Shown here in pieces: positions 7,297-15,576 of a DNA stretch of 64,000 nt. Source of the stretch: Carbonatibacter sp965199245 (lineage in GTDB: Bacteria > Pseudomonadota > Alphaproteobacteria > Kiloniellales > Kiloniellaceae); contig CBDAQP010000001.1 of the NCBI GenBank assembly GCA_965199245.1, positions 682,001 through 746,000 on the forward strand. The letters are read 5' to 3'. A program made the position numbers and the translations under genes. Numbering within the stretch: the stretch's first letter is position 1; each line of letters begins with the position of its first letter. A model generated the notes under the pieces. It saw only the letters and a list, made by a program, of their open reading frames with translations, did no database searches and was not told where the DNA came from.

Positions 7297-8170
7297 GCCT
7301 GTCCCATGTAAAATGATTAAATTATAGACAATCCATTATAATCTGCTTACAGTTTATGGATGGCGTATTCATCAGATTTCCGCCGTAAGGTTTGATCTGT
7401 CCGCGAGAAGGAAGGCCTTACAATAGCACAGGTTGCGGAGCGTTTTTGTGTGGGGCGTCACCCGTTGGCTCAAGACCCCCGGGCCGAAGACAACCCGGAA
7501 TAAGCCGGCGACAAAGATTGATATGGTCGCCCTGGCGCGTGACGTTCGGGCTCATCCTGATGCCTAGCAATATGAGCGTGCCCGTCGTTTTGGTGTGAGT
7601 GTTCAGGGGATCAATGACGCCCTGCGCCGTTTGGGTGTGACCTGTAAAAAAAACTCTAACGCATCCAAAGAGGTGCGCGGGCGCACGGCATGTCTTCCAA
7701 ACGATGATAAAGATGTATGAGCACCAGGGCCGTCCCCTTGTTTATATCGATGAAAGCGGCTTTGCCCATGACATGCCCCGCACGCATGGCTCTGCACCAA
7801 CAGGTCAACGGTGTGATGGCCTGTGCGATTGGCAGGCCAGGGGCCGAACCAATGCGATTGGTGCCCTGATCGGGAAAGCCCTGCTGACAGTCGGCCTGTT
7901 TCAGGCAAACGTCACTGCAGATATTTTCACCACATGGGTCAAACAGGATTTGCTGCCCCGGCTTCCTGAAAACCCTGTCATCGTCAACGCAACATTTCAC
8001 AAGCTACGGCAAAATATCATCCGGAAAGCAGGGCATACCCTGCTCTTCCTGCCTCCTTATTCACCTGACCCCATCGAACAAAAATGGGCTCATCTCAAAG
8101 CCGTCAGAAAACAACTCTTGTGCTCCATTGAACAACTCTTCCAAAGTGAATCATTTTATATGGGATAGGA
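7297..8170 (+). mobile_element. IS630-family insertion sequence, copy 1
   Basis: The 874-bp element is bounded by imperfect terminal inverted repeats (about 7297-7318 and 8149-8170; core TCCCAT-TAAAATGATT) and flanked on both sides by TA, the target duplicated by the IS630 family. It carries one broken transposase gene. It interrupts an unidentified minus-strand gene. Confidence 0.85.
7360..8168 (+). pseudogene. IS630-family transposase, multiply frameshifted
   Basis: The start reads MAYSSDFRRKV, then hits a TGA. It resumes as SVREKEGLTIAQVAERFCVG and then, in another frame, VTRWLKTPGPKTTRNKPATK and FGVSVQGINDALRRLGVT. The DDE domain follows in the last frame: LVYIDESGFAHDMPR (first catalytic Asp), then NATFHKLRQ where a second catalytic Asp is expected but absent, and LLFLPPYSPDPIEQKWAHLK (third acidic position). 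At least three disruptions are present, so it cannot encode an active enzyme. Confidence 0.85.
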
Positions 8171-8241
8171 TATATTGAGATACCCACGATGCACTTCAAA
8201 CCTTTTTGCTTTCGCTGATACACTCACAAAAAACATGAAAG

Positions 8242-8260
8242 CCCGCGCATAAAGCACGGG
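8242..8260 (-). terminator. Intrinsic terminator after Sel1-repeat gene
   Basis: On the minus strand, stem CCCGTGC/GCGCGGG (one U-G pair) with loop TTTAT is followed by a T-rich tract ending in six T. It lies about 80 bp beyond the original end of the Sel1 gene, and IS630 copy 1 follows. Confidence 0.6.
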
Positions 8261-8481
8261 ATTTCGGAACGAGGGCGTTTATCTCAAGTGAAATAACCGC
8301 ACCTCAAGCATCTTGAATCCACAATTTTATAGCGTTGTCAACAAAAAGCGGACTCATGTTTCCAATTCGTTCCGAACGGACACAATGCGTTCTTGCAGTG
8401 CCCATTGAGATACATGAGACCGAGGTTGAATTGCGCCTGTGCGACCCCATGTTGAGCGGCTTTTTCGTACCACTCGACGGC

Positions 8482-9105
8482 CTACTCGTAGCTATATTCC
8501 ACACCTTTCCCCCGGTCGTACATGAAACCGACGTGGAATTGCGCGTCCGCGTCCCCCTGTTGAGCGGCTTTTTCGAGCCACTCGACGGCCTGCTCGTAGC
8601 TATACTCCACACCTTCCCCGAAGTCGTACATGTAACCGAGGTTGAATTGCGCCTTTGCGTGTCCCTGATGAGCGGCTTCTTCGTACCACTCAACGGCCTG
8701 CTTGTCGCTATGTTCCACACCTTTCCCTTTGTAGTACATGTTACCGAGGTTGTTCTGCGCGTCCGCGTGCCCCTGTTGAGCGGCTTTTTCGTACCACTCT
8801 GCGGCCTGCTTGTCGCTCTGTTCCACACCTTTCCCTTCGTAGTACATGAGACCGAGGATGTTCTGCGCGTCCGCGTGCCCCTGTTGAGCGGCTTTTTCGA
8901 GCCACTCTGCGGACTGCTTGCCGCTCTCTTCTACGCCTTGCCCCCAGTAGTACATGACACCGAGGTTGAATTGCGCCTTTGCGTGTCCCTGATGAGCGGC
9001 TTTTTTGAGCCACTCTGCGGCCTGCTCGTGGCTCTCTTCTACGCCTTGTCCGAAGAGATACATGACACCCAAACAAAACTGGGCTTGCGGGTCTTTAAGT
9101 TCCAT
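8482..9105 (-). CDS. Sel1-like repeat protein, truncated by amber codon
   Basis: The product has about five and a half tandem 36-residue Sel1 repeats (typical unit AAQQGHADAQNNLGNMYYKG), helical-hairpin solenoids that mediate protein contacts. No signal peptide is visible. It ends at a TAG where the repeat pattern calls for CAG (Y-E-stop-A-V-E-W). The same frame continues in good Sel1 register (AVEWYEKAAQHGVAQAQFNL) to a natural stop at 8338, so the original protein was about 255 residues. The units are very similar at the DNA level, suggesting recent duplication. A TTGACA box at 9261-9266 may be its promoter. Whether the shorter protein works is unknown. Confidence 0.8.
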   Translation of the reverse strand: MELKDPQAQFCLGVMYLFGQGVEESHEQAAEWLKKAAHQGHAKAQFNLGVMYYWGQGVEESGKQSAEWLEKAAQQGHADAQNILGLMYYEGKGVEQSDKQAAEWYEKAAQQGHADAQNNLGNMYYKGKGVEHSDKQAVEWYEEAAHQGHAKAQFNLGYMYDFGEGVEYSYEQAVEWLEKAAQQGDADAQFHVGFMYDRGKGVEYSYE

Positions 9106-9203
9106 AATCGCTTCTCCTAAATTTTGCCCGTTTTAGACAGATTATAAAAGGTTTATCCAAAAAACACAGGCCAGCCCGACGCAGAACATATCACACCACA
9201 AAA

Positions 9204-9233
9204 AAAGGCCGACCCGTCAAAGGCCGACCCGTC
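9204..9233. repeat. 15-bp tandem duplication
   Basis: Two exact copies of AAAGGCCGACCCGTC lie head to tail in the leader of the Sel1 gene, downstream of its likely promoter. A partial match, AAAGGCCGACC, lies at 49159-49169 in the leader of the glycosyltransferase gene. The role is unknown. Confidence 0.5.
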
Positions 9234-9276
9234 AAAAGAAGTAGCAAAGACGACGAAAGATGTCAAGCATTAAATA

Positions 9277-9765
9277 AGAATCTGTCTAACAATTAAGTTT
9301 TATAATTCTGTTGATTGCGATTTGTATGAAGCGTAGCCGGATCATGGCTTCCTGCGTTTTGTCGAGATTTTCGTCATGTTTTGCCAGCCGCCTTGCAGGC
9401 TCCAGCCATGCGAAAGATCGCTCAACAATCCAGTGCTTTGGCAGCAGCTTGAACGCTTTTTCCTCACCTCGCTTTACGATCCCGATTTTCAGTTTCTCCT
9501 GATTGGCCAACGCGTCCATCCGCGATAACCAGCCCGGAACAATTTCAGCCTTCTGTGCTTTTTCTTTATATCGTTCAAGAGAATGCGGGCCGCGATCCTG
9601 TATTCCAGCATCATGCACCACCGGATGCAGCGGAAACCCGGGCAGATCCACCCATAAATGCCGCTTGATTCCCTTCACTTTTTTGCCGGCCCCCTTTTTT
9701 TTGTCCGGGCCTTGAGCGATTGTGAGTCGATAATGGCCGCGCTTGCCTCTTTGTTCCGGCCCTCA
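9277..9765 (-). mobile_element. IS5-family (IS427-type) element, 3' part only
   Basis: The end AGAATCTGTCTAACAA matches the AGAAGCTGTCTAACAA terminal repeat of the copy at 49.3 kb with one change. The element continues to about 9765, where homology stops at the edge of IS630 copy 2. The 5' half and the other terminal repeat are missing from this locus. Confidence 0.75.
9286..9678 (-). pseudogene. IS5-family transposase, C-terminal DDE part
   Basis: Minus-strand reading gives the catalytic C-terminal region: HLWVDLPGFPLHPVVHDAGI (second acidic position), the GIVKRGEEKAF segment and WIVERSFAWLEPARRLAKHD with the third acidic residue, then an NRIIKL tail. The preceding bases in another frame read EGRNKEASAAIIDSQSLKAR, which contains the first catalytic Asp. 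An N-terminal half is absent because the element is cut at about 9765. Nearly the same protein tail is encoded at 49.8-50.0 kb. Confidence 0.8.
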
Positions 9766-10873
9766 TACCAATTCCGTAAAATAAAGACTCTCTGGTCCTG
9801 GTGTGTGAGCAGATTCTGTGATTCAAGGAAGGACACAGTTTTGGAGATTTGTCATGGGTCAGCCCCTTCCCCTGCGTCAGGATGATGACGCATCCCGTCT
9901 TCGCCGCCTTCTCAACAGATTCGAACTGGACGCGCCGCTTGCTTGCCCTTGCGGTCATCTCTGATGGCGGCAGTCGCAGTGAAGCCGCGCGGCGTTGGTC
10001 GTCAAATTGTTCGTGATTGGGTGTTGCGTTTCAATGCAGAAGGTCCGGACGGGCTTTTGCAGCGGTCGAGGAGCGGGCGACCGGCCAGTGAGGCCCGGCT
10101 TGCTGCCCTGATTGCCCGCGTTGAAACAGGGCCATGGACTGCCATCGATGGTGCGCTGGCGACTTCTGGATCTGGCGCAGTGGTTATGGGAGGACTATCG
10201 CCTCAGCATCAGCGAAAGTTGCCTGAGTGCCACCTTGCGCAAACACGGATACGGAAAACTGACGGCGCGACCGCGTCATCATGGCCAGAACGGGGATGCG
10301 ATTGACACATTTAAAAAAACTTCCCCGTTGAAATAGACCGTATCCGGGAAAAAACAGGGCGAAATGTCCCGCTGGACATCTGGTGGCAGGACGAAGCGCG
10401 TGTTGGCCAGAAGAACAATATCACGCGGCGTTGGGCCAAACGGGGCACACGGCCTGTGGCAGCAAAAGACCAGCGCACAAAATCCGCCTGGATATTCGGG
10501 GCGATCTGCCCCGCCCGGGGGGGCCGCGCTTGTCCTGCCGCAGTGCAATACCTGCGGGATGCAATGGCATCTGGAGGACATATCGTCACAGCCGGTGCCC
10601 ATGCCCTCATCATTCTGGATAAGGCCGGATGGCACACCACTGGCAAACTGGATATTCCGGACAATATGACCCTGTTGCCGCCACGCAGCCCGGCCCCGGT
10701 CGAAAATGTCTGGCAATATTTGCGACAAAACTGGCTGTCAAACCGCGTCTTTCAGGACCAGATCGTTTCCCTCTGTTGTGACGCATGGAATAATCTCACC
10801 GACAGGCCATGGAAAATCAGGTCCATTGGATACAGAAAATGGGCACATGGGTTCTGAATTATGAAAGTTGGTA
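9766..10873 (+). mobile_element. IS630-family insertion sequence, copy 2 (different subgroup)
   Basis: Ends are marked by short imperfect inverted repeats, TACCAATTCC at the left and the complement of a GAAAGTTGGTA at the right. The transposase inside is unrelated in detail to copy 1. The left end abuts the truncated IS5-family element, so this insertion, or a deletion next to it, probably removed that element's 5' half. Confidence 0.65.
9854..10857 (+). pseudogene. IS630-family transposase, frameshifted
   Basis: The start MGQPLPLRQDDDASRLRRLL is followed after a phase change by a helix-turn-helix region (VGRQIVRDWVLRFNAEGPDG). In another frame come LSISESCLSATLRKHGYGKL and TARPRHHGQNGDAIDTFKKT. 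The DDE core is spread over further frames (TSGGRTKRV, then ALIILDKAGWHTTGKLDIP) and closes with VENVWQYLRQNWLSNRVF and a WAHGF end. Some members of this group use two overlapping frames, but the number of phase changes here (at least three) indicates decay. Confidence 0.75.
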
Positions 10874-11040
10874 TAAGGCCCTTCATAGTGCCTTTGAATT
10901 CGCCGACTCCCGAGAAAAAAGCGAGTAATCCGGACGTGATCTGAATCGTTTCGACCTGAATCATACCCGTAAATATACCGGATTATGCCGGATTGCAAAG
11001 CGGAGATAAAACCTTGTTAGTGACAGCGTGAAAAAATCTC

Positions 11041-11046
11041 TATAAT
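11041..11046 (+). promoter_or_regulatory. Consensus -10 box before the MOSC gene
   Basis: TATAAT lies 39 bp ahead of the ATG. A weak -35 (GTGACA at 11020) has only 15 bp spacing, while TTGTTA at 11015 has 20. A plausible promoter for the MOSC gene. Confidence 0.45.
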
Positions 11047-11084
11047 TTGCAGGGTGCTCATCTCTTTTGAATTATGAGGTCACA

Positions 11085-11861
11085 ATGTCAAGCCAGATTA
11101 TCGCCCTGTCCCGTTTTCCAGTGAAAAGCCTGTTAGAAGAAAAACTTTCCCGGATCACCATTCGGGCTGGAGAGCTATTCCCGGAGGACAGACGCTATGC
11201 CCTATCCTTTTTACCCGATGACAGCCCCTCCGCTCTGCCCTGGCAACCCAAGCGGCATTTTGCAACACTGGCCAGGGATCACCGCCTTTGCACAATCGAT
11301 AGCCGCTATGACGCACAAACCCAAAAACTGACCCTCGCACATCCGGCACAGGGACAGGTCGAAGGCCGACTGAACAGCGATTCAGAACGGCGGACACTCG
11401 AACAATTCCTAACGCAGGTTCTGGATGTCGAGGGCCAAGGTGCGGATGACAGCAAAAAACTTCGCCTCGTTGACTCCGCAGGCCAAGGCTTTACAGACCG
11501 CCCTGATCCGCATATTTCCTTGATTAACCGTGCGTCTGTCACCGATTTATCCGAAAAAATCGGTCATGACATTACACCAGAACGTTTTCGCGGCAATATC
11601 CTGATTGATGGTTTGGCCCCGTGGGAAGAACGGGGCTGGATTGGACAGGTTATCACAGTGGGGCCTGTGCGCTTTGCTGTTGAACGCATGATCGGACGAT
11701 GCAAGGCAACCGCGATTAACCTCGAAACAAAAACCCCAGACCACAATATTCCCAAAGCCCTGAGAGACCATTACGGACATACTGAAATGGGTCTCTACCT
11801 GCGTGCACTAAGTGATGGCACCCTCGAAACAACACAGGCTGTACAGCTTGAGCAAGGATAA
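11085..11861 (+). CDS. MOSC-domain protein (YcbX/mARC-like)
   Basis: The 258-residue protein has an N-terminal MOSC-type beta barrel segment (SRFPVKSLLEEKL) followed by a MOSC domain. Its conserved cysteine lies in MIGRCKATAINLETKTPDHN, the position that binds molybdenum cofactor in YcbX/mARC proteins. Such proteins reduce N-hydroxylated compounds or sort molybdenum cofactor. No ferredoxin domain is fused, unlike E. coli YcbX. The ATG is preceded by GAGG at good spacing, so it is preferred over an upstream in-frame TTG. The next gene follows after 55 bp on the same strand. Confidence 0.8.
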   Translation: MSSQIIALSRFPVKSLLEEKLSRITIRAGELFPEDRRYALSFLPDDSPSALPWQPKRHFATLARDHRLCTIDSRYDAQTQKLTLAHPAQGQVEGRLNSDSERRTLEQFLTQVLDVEGQGADDSKKLRLVDSAGQGFTDRPDPHISLINRASVTDLSEKIGHDITPERFRGNILIDGLAPWEERGWIGQVITVGPVRFAVERMIGRCKATAINLETKTPDHNIPKALRDHYGHTEMGLYLRALSDGTLETTQAVQLEQG

Positions 11862-11916
11862 AACGTCATTGCAGGGTGTCGGGAAAATCAGCGTTACGAA
11901 TGAAAAGAAAGACACC

Positions 11917-12846
11917 ATGATCCCGCATCTGTCCCCGGCATCATTTCGGACACAACCCAGCTGGAACGCGCTTGTTGATGGTATTGCAGACTATCATCTT
12001 TTTCCAAAACCGGAGATTCAAGACGTCTTGCTCGGCCCGGATGAACAGACGCTCCTCAGCCGTACCGCCTGGATTGATGGCCTTGGATTCGGGGTCAAGT
12101 CCGCAACAATCTGTCGGGACAACAAAACGCACAATTTGCCTACGGTTCAGGGTCTCATGACTCTATTCGATTCGGAAAATGGAGCGCCTTTGGCAACGCT
12201 CGACAATAATCTCATCACCTGTCGCAAGACAGCGGCTGATTCTTTGTTGGGTGCACGTTTGCTCGCCCGCAAAGACAGCCGGGTTTTACTCATCATTGGC
12301 GCAGGTCTGATCGCACAGACTCTTATCCAGGCCTATCCCTCTGTTTTAACCTCCCTATCAAAAATTTTGATTTGGAACAGAACGCCCGAAGCAGCTGAAA
12401 AATTGGCATCCCGCCCCGCAACCATGCCTCTTCACGCGGTAAAAGACCTCGGGGAAGCCGTCGCGCAAGCGGATATTGTCACGACAGCAACACTTTCAAA
12501 CCAGCCTGTTCTCTGCGGCGACTGGGTGCAACCTGGAACCCATGTTGATCTGATCGGAGCCTACAAAGCAAATATGCGCGAAGCCGATGACAAGCTCGTT
12601 CAAAATGCGCAGATTTTTGTCGATTGTCGCGAAACAACCGCCCAGATCGGCGAACTGCTCATACCGCTCCAAAACGGGACGATTACACCGGATGATATTC
12701 GCGCCGACTTTTATGACCTCATCGGAGGCACACCAGGGCGTCAGAACGAAAAAGACATCACCCTTTTTAAAAACGGCGGCGGGGCACACCTTGACCTGAT
12801 GGTTGCTCGCGTCCTTTATGACAGATTCATGAAAGAATCGACCTGA
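11917..12846 (+). CDS. Ornithine cyclodeaminase / mu-crystallin family dehydrogenase
   Basis: The 309-residue enzyme has the family landmarks: GVKSATICRDNKTHNLPTVQ near the N-terminus, then TLDNNLITCRKTAADSLLGA, and a Rossmann dinucleotide site LLIIGAGLIAQTLIQAY. DLIGAYKANMREADDKLV follows, with the acidic residue after the cofactor domain. Members include ornithine cyclodeaminase, alanine dehydrogenase and imine or ketimine reductases, so the substrate cannot be named. It probably shares the MOSC gene's transcript. It ends 36 bp from the convergent DUF4167 gene. Confidence 0.82.
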   Translation: MIPHLSPASFRTQPSWNALVDGIADYHLFPKPEIQDVLLGPDEQTLLSRTAWIDGLGFGVKSATICRDNKTHNLPTVQGLMTLFDSENGAPLATLDNNLITCRKTAADSLLGARLLARKDSRVLLIIGAGLIAQTLIQAYPSVLTSLSKILIWNRTPEAAEKLASRPATMPLHAVKDLGEAVAQADIVTTATLSNQPVLCGDWVQPGTHVDLIGAYKANMREADDKLVQNAQIFVDCRETTAQIGELLIPLQNGTITPDDIRADFYDLIGGTPGRQNEKDITLFKNGGGAHLDLMVARVLYDRFMKEST

Positions 12847-12870
12847 AACAGGTTCAGTTCATCCTGTTTT
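12846..12870. terminator. Hairpin between convergent genes
   Basis: A 7-bp stem AAACAGG/CCTGTTT with a 10-nt loop, ending in T on plus, lies between the cyclodeaminase-family gene and the DUF4167 gene. It could serve both directions; the T-tract is short. Confidence 0.4.
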
Positions 12871-12882
12871 GTCCCGCATTCT

Positions 12883-13431
12883 TTAATCAGCTGTCCCGGG
12901 CGACTCTGTCGCTGAAGCGTTTTCCGGTGTGCTCTCTTGCGCGTTTTCCGATGTGCTTTCTGGGGTGCTTTCCGGACTCATGAACTTGTTCTGCCGGGGA
13001 CGGCGCGCCGGGCGGGCGCGGGGCGGGCGTGAAGAGTCTCTTGGGGACTCCGGGCCTTTCGGGGACTCCGGGCCTTTGTCGTCTGTCGCGTTTTCCACAG
13101 GCTTTTCTGTCGCCGTGTCTGGCTGTTCGGCATGAGCGGGATCAGATTGGACTTTTTGCCGCTGGCTTTCGGCCAGATCATGTGCAATGCGATAGTAATG
13201 TTCGGCGAACTGATAGTAGGATTCAGCAACAACCCGATCCCCCGCAGAGGTCGCATCACGGGCGAGTTGAAGATATTTTTCGTTCAACTGGTTGGCATTT
13301 CCCCGCAACCGCCCGCCGGGGCCGTTGCTGTCAAAAACGCCATTGCGTGATTGTTGCTTGCGGTGATTTTGATTGCCGCCCGGACGTCCGCGCACACGGC
13401 GGTTCGCGTGACTGGAACCCTGTTGCCTCAT
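12883..13431 (-). CDS. DUF4167 domain protein
   Basis: The N-terminus is basic and polar (MRQQGSSHANRRVRGRPGGN), followed by the DUF4167 core FDSNGPGGRLRGNANQLNEK, then YLQLARDATSAGDRVVAESY. This family is nearly confined to alphaproteobacteria, lies beside prmC and prfA, and is presumed to bind RNA because of its charged N-terminus. The last 80 residues are low-complexity with repeated ESP and TPE units. The ATG at 13431 fits family starts better than the in-frame ATG 12 codons upstream. It is the last gene of the long minus-strand run starting at rodZ. Confidence 0.85.
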   Translation of the reverse strand: MRQQGSSHANRRVRGRPGGNQNHRKQQSRNGVFDSNGPGGRLRGNANQLNEKYLQLARDATSAGDRVVAESYYQFAEHYYRIAHDLAESQRQKVQSDPAHAEQPDTATEKPVENATDDKGPESPKGPESPRDSSRPPRARPARRPRQNKFMSPESTPESTSENAQESTPENASATESPGTAD

Positions 13432-13553
13432 TGACCACTTACCAAAATGAAAAGGAGAAACGAACATTTAAGGGAAAATAAACTTCCCAAGACTGAGCTA
13501 TCCTTACTCTCTTTGGTTATTTTTTCCAAGTGAAAAATAATGGATGGCCTTCT

Positions 13554-14438
13554 TCAAGGCCGCACAGCTCGACAAACACGCAAAATCCCCCCCAAATCCG
13601 CAACGGGGGGCAAGAGGGTAAAACCCGCTTCTATCATGATTTTCTGGACAGGGTCGTGTTGATCTTTGCCAACCTCTACTGCTAAAAGGCCACCGTTTTT
13701 AAGACGGTCAAAGGCCTGTGGAATCAACAACCGATAACAGGCCAATCCGCCCTCTGTCGCAAAAAGTGCGGTGTGCGGATCATAATCCAAAACAGCGCGG
13801 GGCAAGCGTTCTGAGGGCGCGATATAGGGGGGATTAGACAAAATAACATCCCACCCCCCCGCGAGGGCATCGCACCATGACCCCACCACAAAACGCGCCT
13901 GTGTCGCCACACCCAAACAATGGGCATTGCGCAGGGCCTGAGACAGGGCCTGCACAGATATATCCGTCCCCACCCCCACCGCCCCTGCATTGTCATGGAG
14001 CAAAGACAGTAAGAGGCAACCCGATCCCGTTCCCAAATCCAACAGACGAAAAGTTTTCTGTGCGGGCTGTGCACAAAGCCAGTCATTGACGACCTCGACC
14101 AGGATCTCACTATCAGGCCGGGGGTCAAGAGTATGAGGGGAAATCTGAAAAGGCAGACTCCAAAATTCACGCACCCCAATAATGCGGGCCACAGGTTCAT
14201 CGACGCAACGACGGGCAATCATTGCGCGAAAATCTGCGAACTGGCTGGCAGAAAAGAGCCGTTCGGGAAAAGCCAAAACAACAGCCCGATCACAGCTCAA
14301 CAAATGCGCCAGTAATAACCCCGCATCGCGCCGCGCCTCAAAGGATTCGCCCCCACACTCGCGACCAAAATCCCAGGCGGATAACTGCCCGGCACCCCAA
14401 TCTAACGCCCGCCCCCAATTATGAACAGAATTCGTCAT
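13554..14438 (-). CDS. prmC: Release factor glutamine methyltransferase
   Basis: PrmC methylates the glutamine of the GGQ motif in release factors RF1 and RF2. The SAM site LLDLGTGSGCLLLSLL and the substrate-binding NPPY (in ILSNPPYIAPSERLPR) are intact. The N-terminal helical domain of the family is present. The start ATG overlaps the prfA TGA (ATGA), so it is made directly after its substrate RF1. Length of 294 residues is normal. Confidence 0.95.
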   Translation of the reverse strand: MTNSVHNWGRALDWGAGQLSAWDFGRECGGESFEARRDAGLLLAHLLSCDRAVVLAFPERLFSASQFADFRAMIARRCVDEPVARIIGVREFWSLPFQISPHTLDPRPDSEILVEVVNDWLCAQPAQKTFRLLDLGTGSGCLLLSLLHDNAGAVGVGTDISVQALSQALRNAHCLGVATQARFVVGSWCDALAGGWDVILSNPPYIAPSERLPRAVLDYDPHTALFATEGGLACYRLLIPQAFDRLKNGGLLAVEVGKDQHDPVQKIMIEAGFTLLPPVADLGGILRVCRAVRP

Positions 14439-15508
14439 TCGGCCCAATCGCCAAGACGCGCGGCCTGGTCTTCGGCAAGGAGGGCCGTAATAATCTCTTG
14501 CAGGGCTTCCCCCCCCAAAATACGATCAAGTTTGTACAGGGTCAGGTTAATCCGATGATCTGTCACCCGCGCCTGTGGAAAGTTATAAGTGCGAATGCGC
14601 TCAGAGCGATCACCACTGCCGACCTGCGATTTACGCGCGGCGGCCCGTTCGCTGTCACGCTGGCGACGTTGATAATCATAAAGCGTTGTCATCAAAACCT
14701 TCATCGCCTGTTCGCGGTTTTTGTGCTGGGATCTGCCATCCTGACATTGCACAACAACACCTGTAGGCAGGTGGGTAATGCGCACAGCGGAATCCGTCGT
14801 GTTGACATGCTGTCCCCCCGCCCCCTGCGCCCGATAGGTATCAATGCGCAGATCCGCTGGATCGATGGTGACATCGACGGCCTGGGCTTCGGGCATCACC
14901 GCAACTGTCGCCGCAGAGGTATGAATCCGCCCCCCTGATTCGGTCACGGGGACACGCTGGACACGATGAACACCGGATTCAAATTTCAACCCGGCAAAGA
15001 CCGTACGACCGGACACAAGGGCGCAGGCCTGTTTAATACCCCCAATCCCATTTTCAGCATAGTCCAGGGCTTCGAATTGCCAGCCCTGAATTTCGGCGTG
15101 GCGGTGGTACATACGAAAAAGCTCTGCGGCAAAGAGACCTGCTTCATCCCCACCAGTTCCAGCGCGAATTTCCAAAATTGCATTGCGGTCATCATCATCG
15201 TCACGGGGCAGGAGTAAAATTTGAACCGACTTTTCCAGTTCGGGAAGCTGTTGCTTTAAATTGTGAAATTCCTGTTCGGCGAGGGCCTTCATTTCCCCAT
15301 CACTGTCCGCCAGAACGTCCTGAATATCCTTCATTTCTGCGCGATGCGCCCGCAAGGTGCCTACCGCCGCCACAACCGGATCAAGCCCAGAAATTTCACG
15401 CAACAATGCCGTATAGTCGGCAGAACCGGGATCACGATGAGTCGCAATCAAGGCATTAAGCTCATCATAGCGGGCCAGAACAGCGTCGAGCTTATCGTCT
15501 AAATTCAC
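14435..15508 (-). CDS. prfA: Peptide chain release factor 1
   Basis: RF1 reads UAA and UAG stop codons. The catalytic GGQ lies in YRAQGAGGQHVNTTDSAVRI, and the anticodon-like P-x-T tripeptide is PVT in RVQRVPVTESGGRIHTS, which assigns RF1 rather than RF2. A GTG start at 15508 has AAGGTGGG at good spacing; another in-frame GTG lies four codons upstream. Followed with overlap by prmC. Sits downstream of hemA in the same direction. Confidence 0.95.
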   Translation of the reverse strand: MNLDDKLDAVLARYDELNALIATHRDPGSADYTALLREISGLDPVVAAVGTLRAHRAEMKDIQDVLADSDGEMKALAEQEFHNLKQQLPELEKSVQILLLPRDDDDDRNAILEIRAGTGGDEAGLFAAELFRMYHRHAEIQGWQFEALDYAENGIGGIKQACALVSGRTVFAGLKFESGVHRVQRVPVTESGGRIHTSAATVAVMPEAQAVDVTIDPADLRIDTYRAQGAGGQHVNTTDSAVRITHLPTGVVVQCQDGRSQHKNREQAMKVLMTTLYDYQRRQRDSERAAARKSQVGSGDRSERIRTYNFPQARVTDHRINLTLYKLDRILGGEALQEIITALLAEDQAARLGDWAE

Positions 15509-15576
15509 GTTCTCACCCACCTTTTATTACAGCCTGTCCCAAAAAGAGAGACCAAAAAAACTCCTGCTCCCCCGCC

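Noticed and set aside
7360..8168. Programmed frameshifting in the IS630 transposase
   Set aside because: At least three phase changes plus an early TGA, and the missing catalytic residue, indicate decay rather than a single recoding site.
8335..9120. 261-residue plus-strand frame over the Sel1 gene
   Set aside because: It mirrors the Sel1 repeats on the other strand, and its periodicity derives from them.
1..11000. Prophage or integrative element
   Set aside because: No integrase, phage structural, replication or conjugation gene is present; the region is explained by IS elements and decayed genes.
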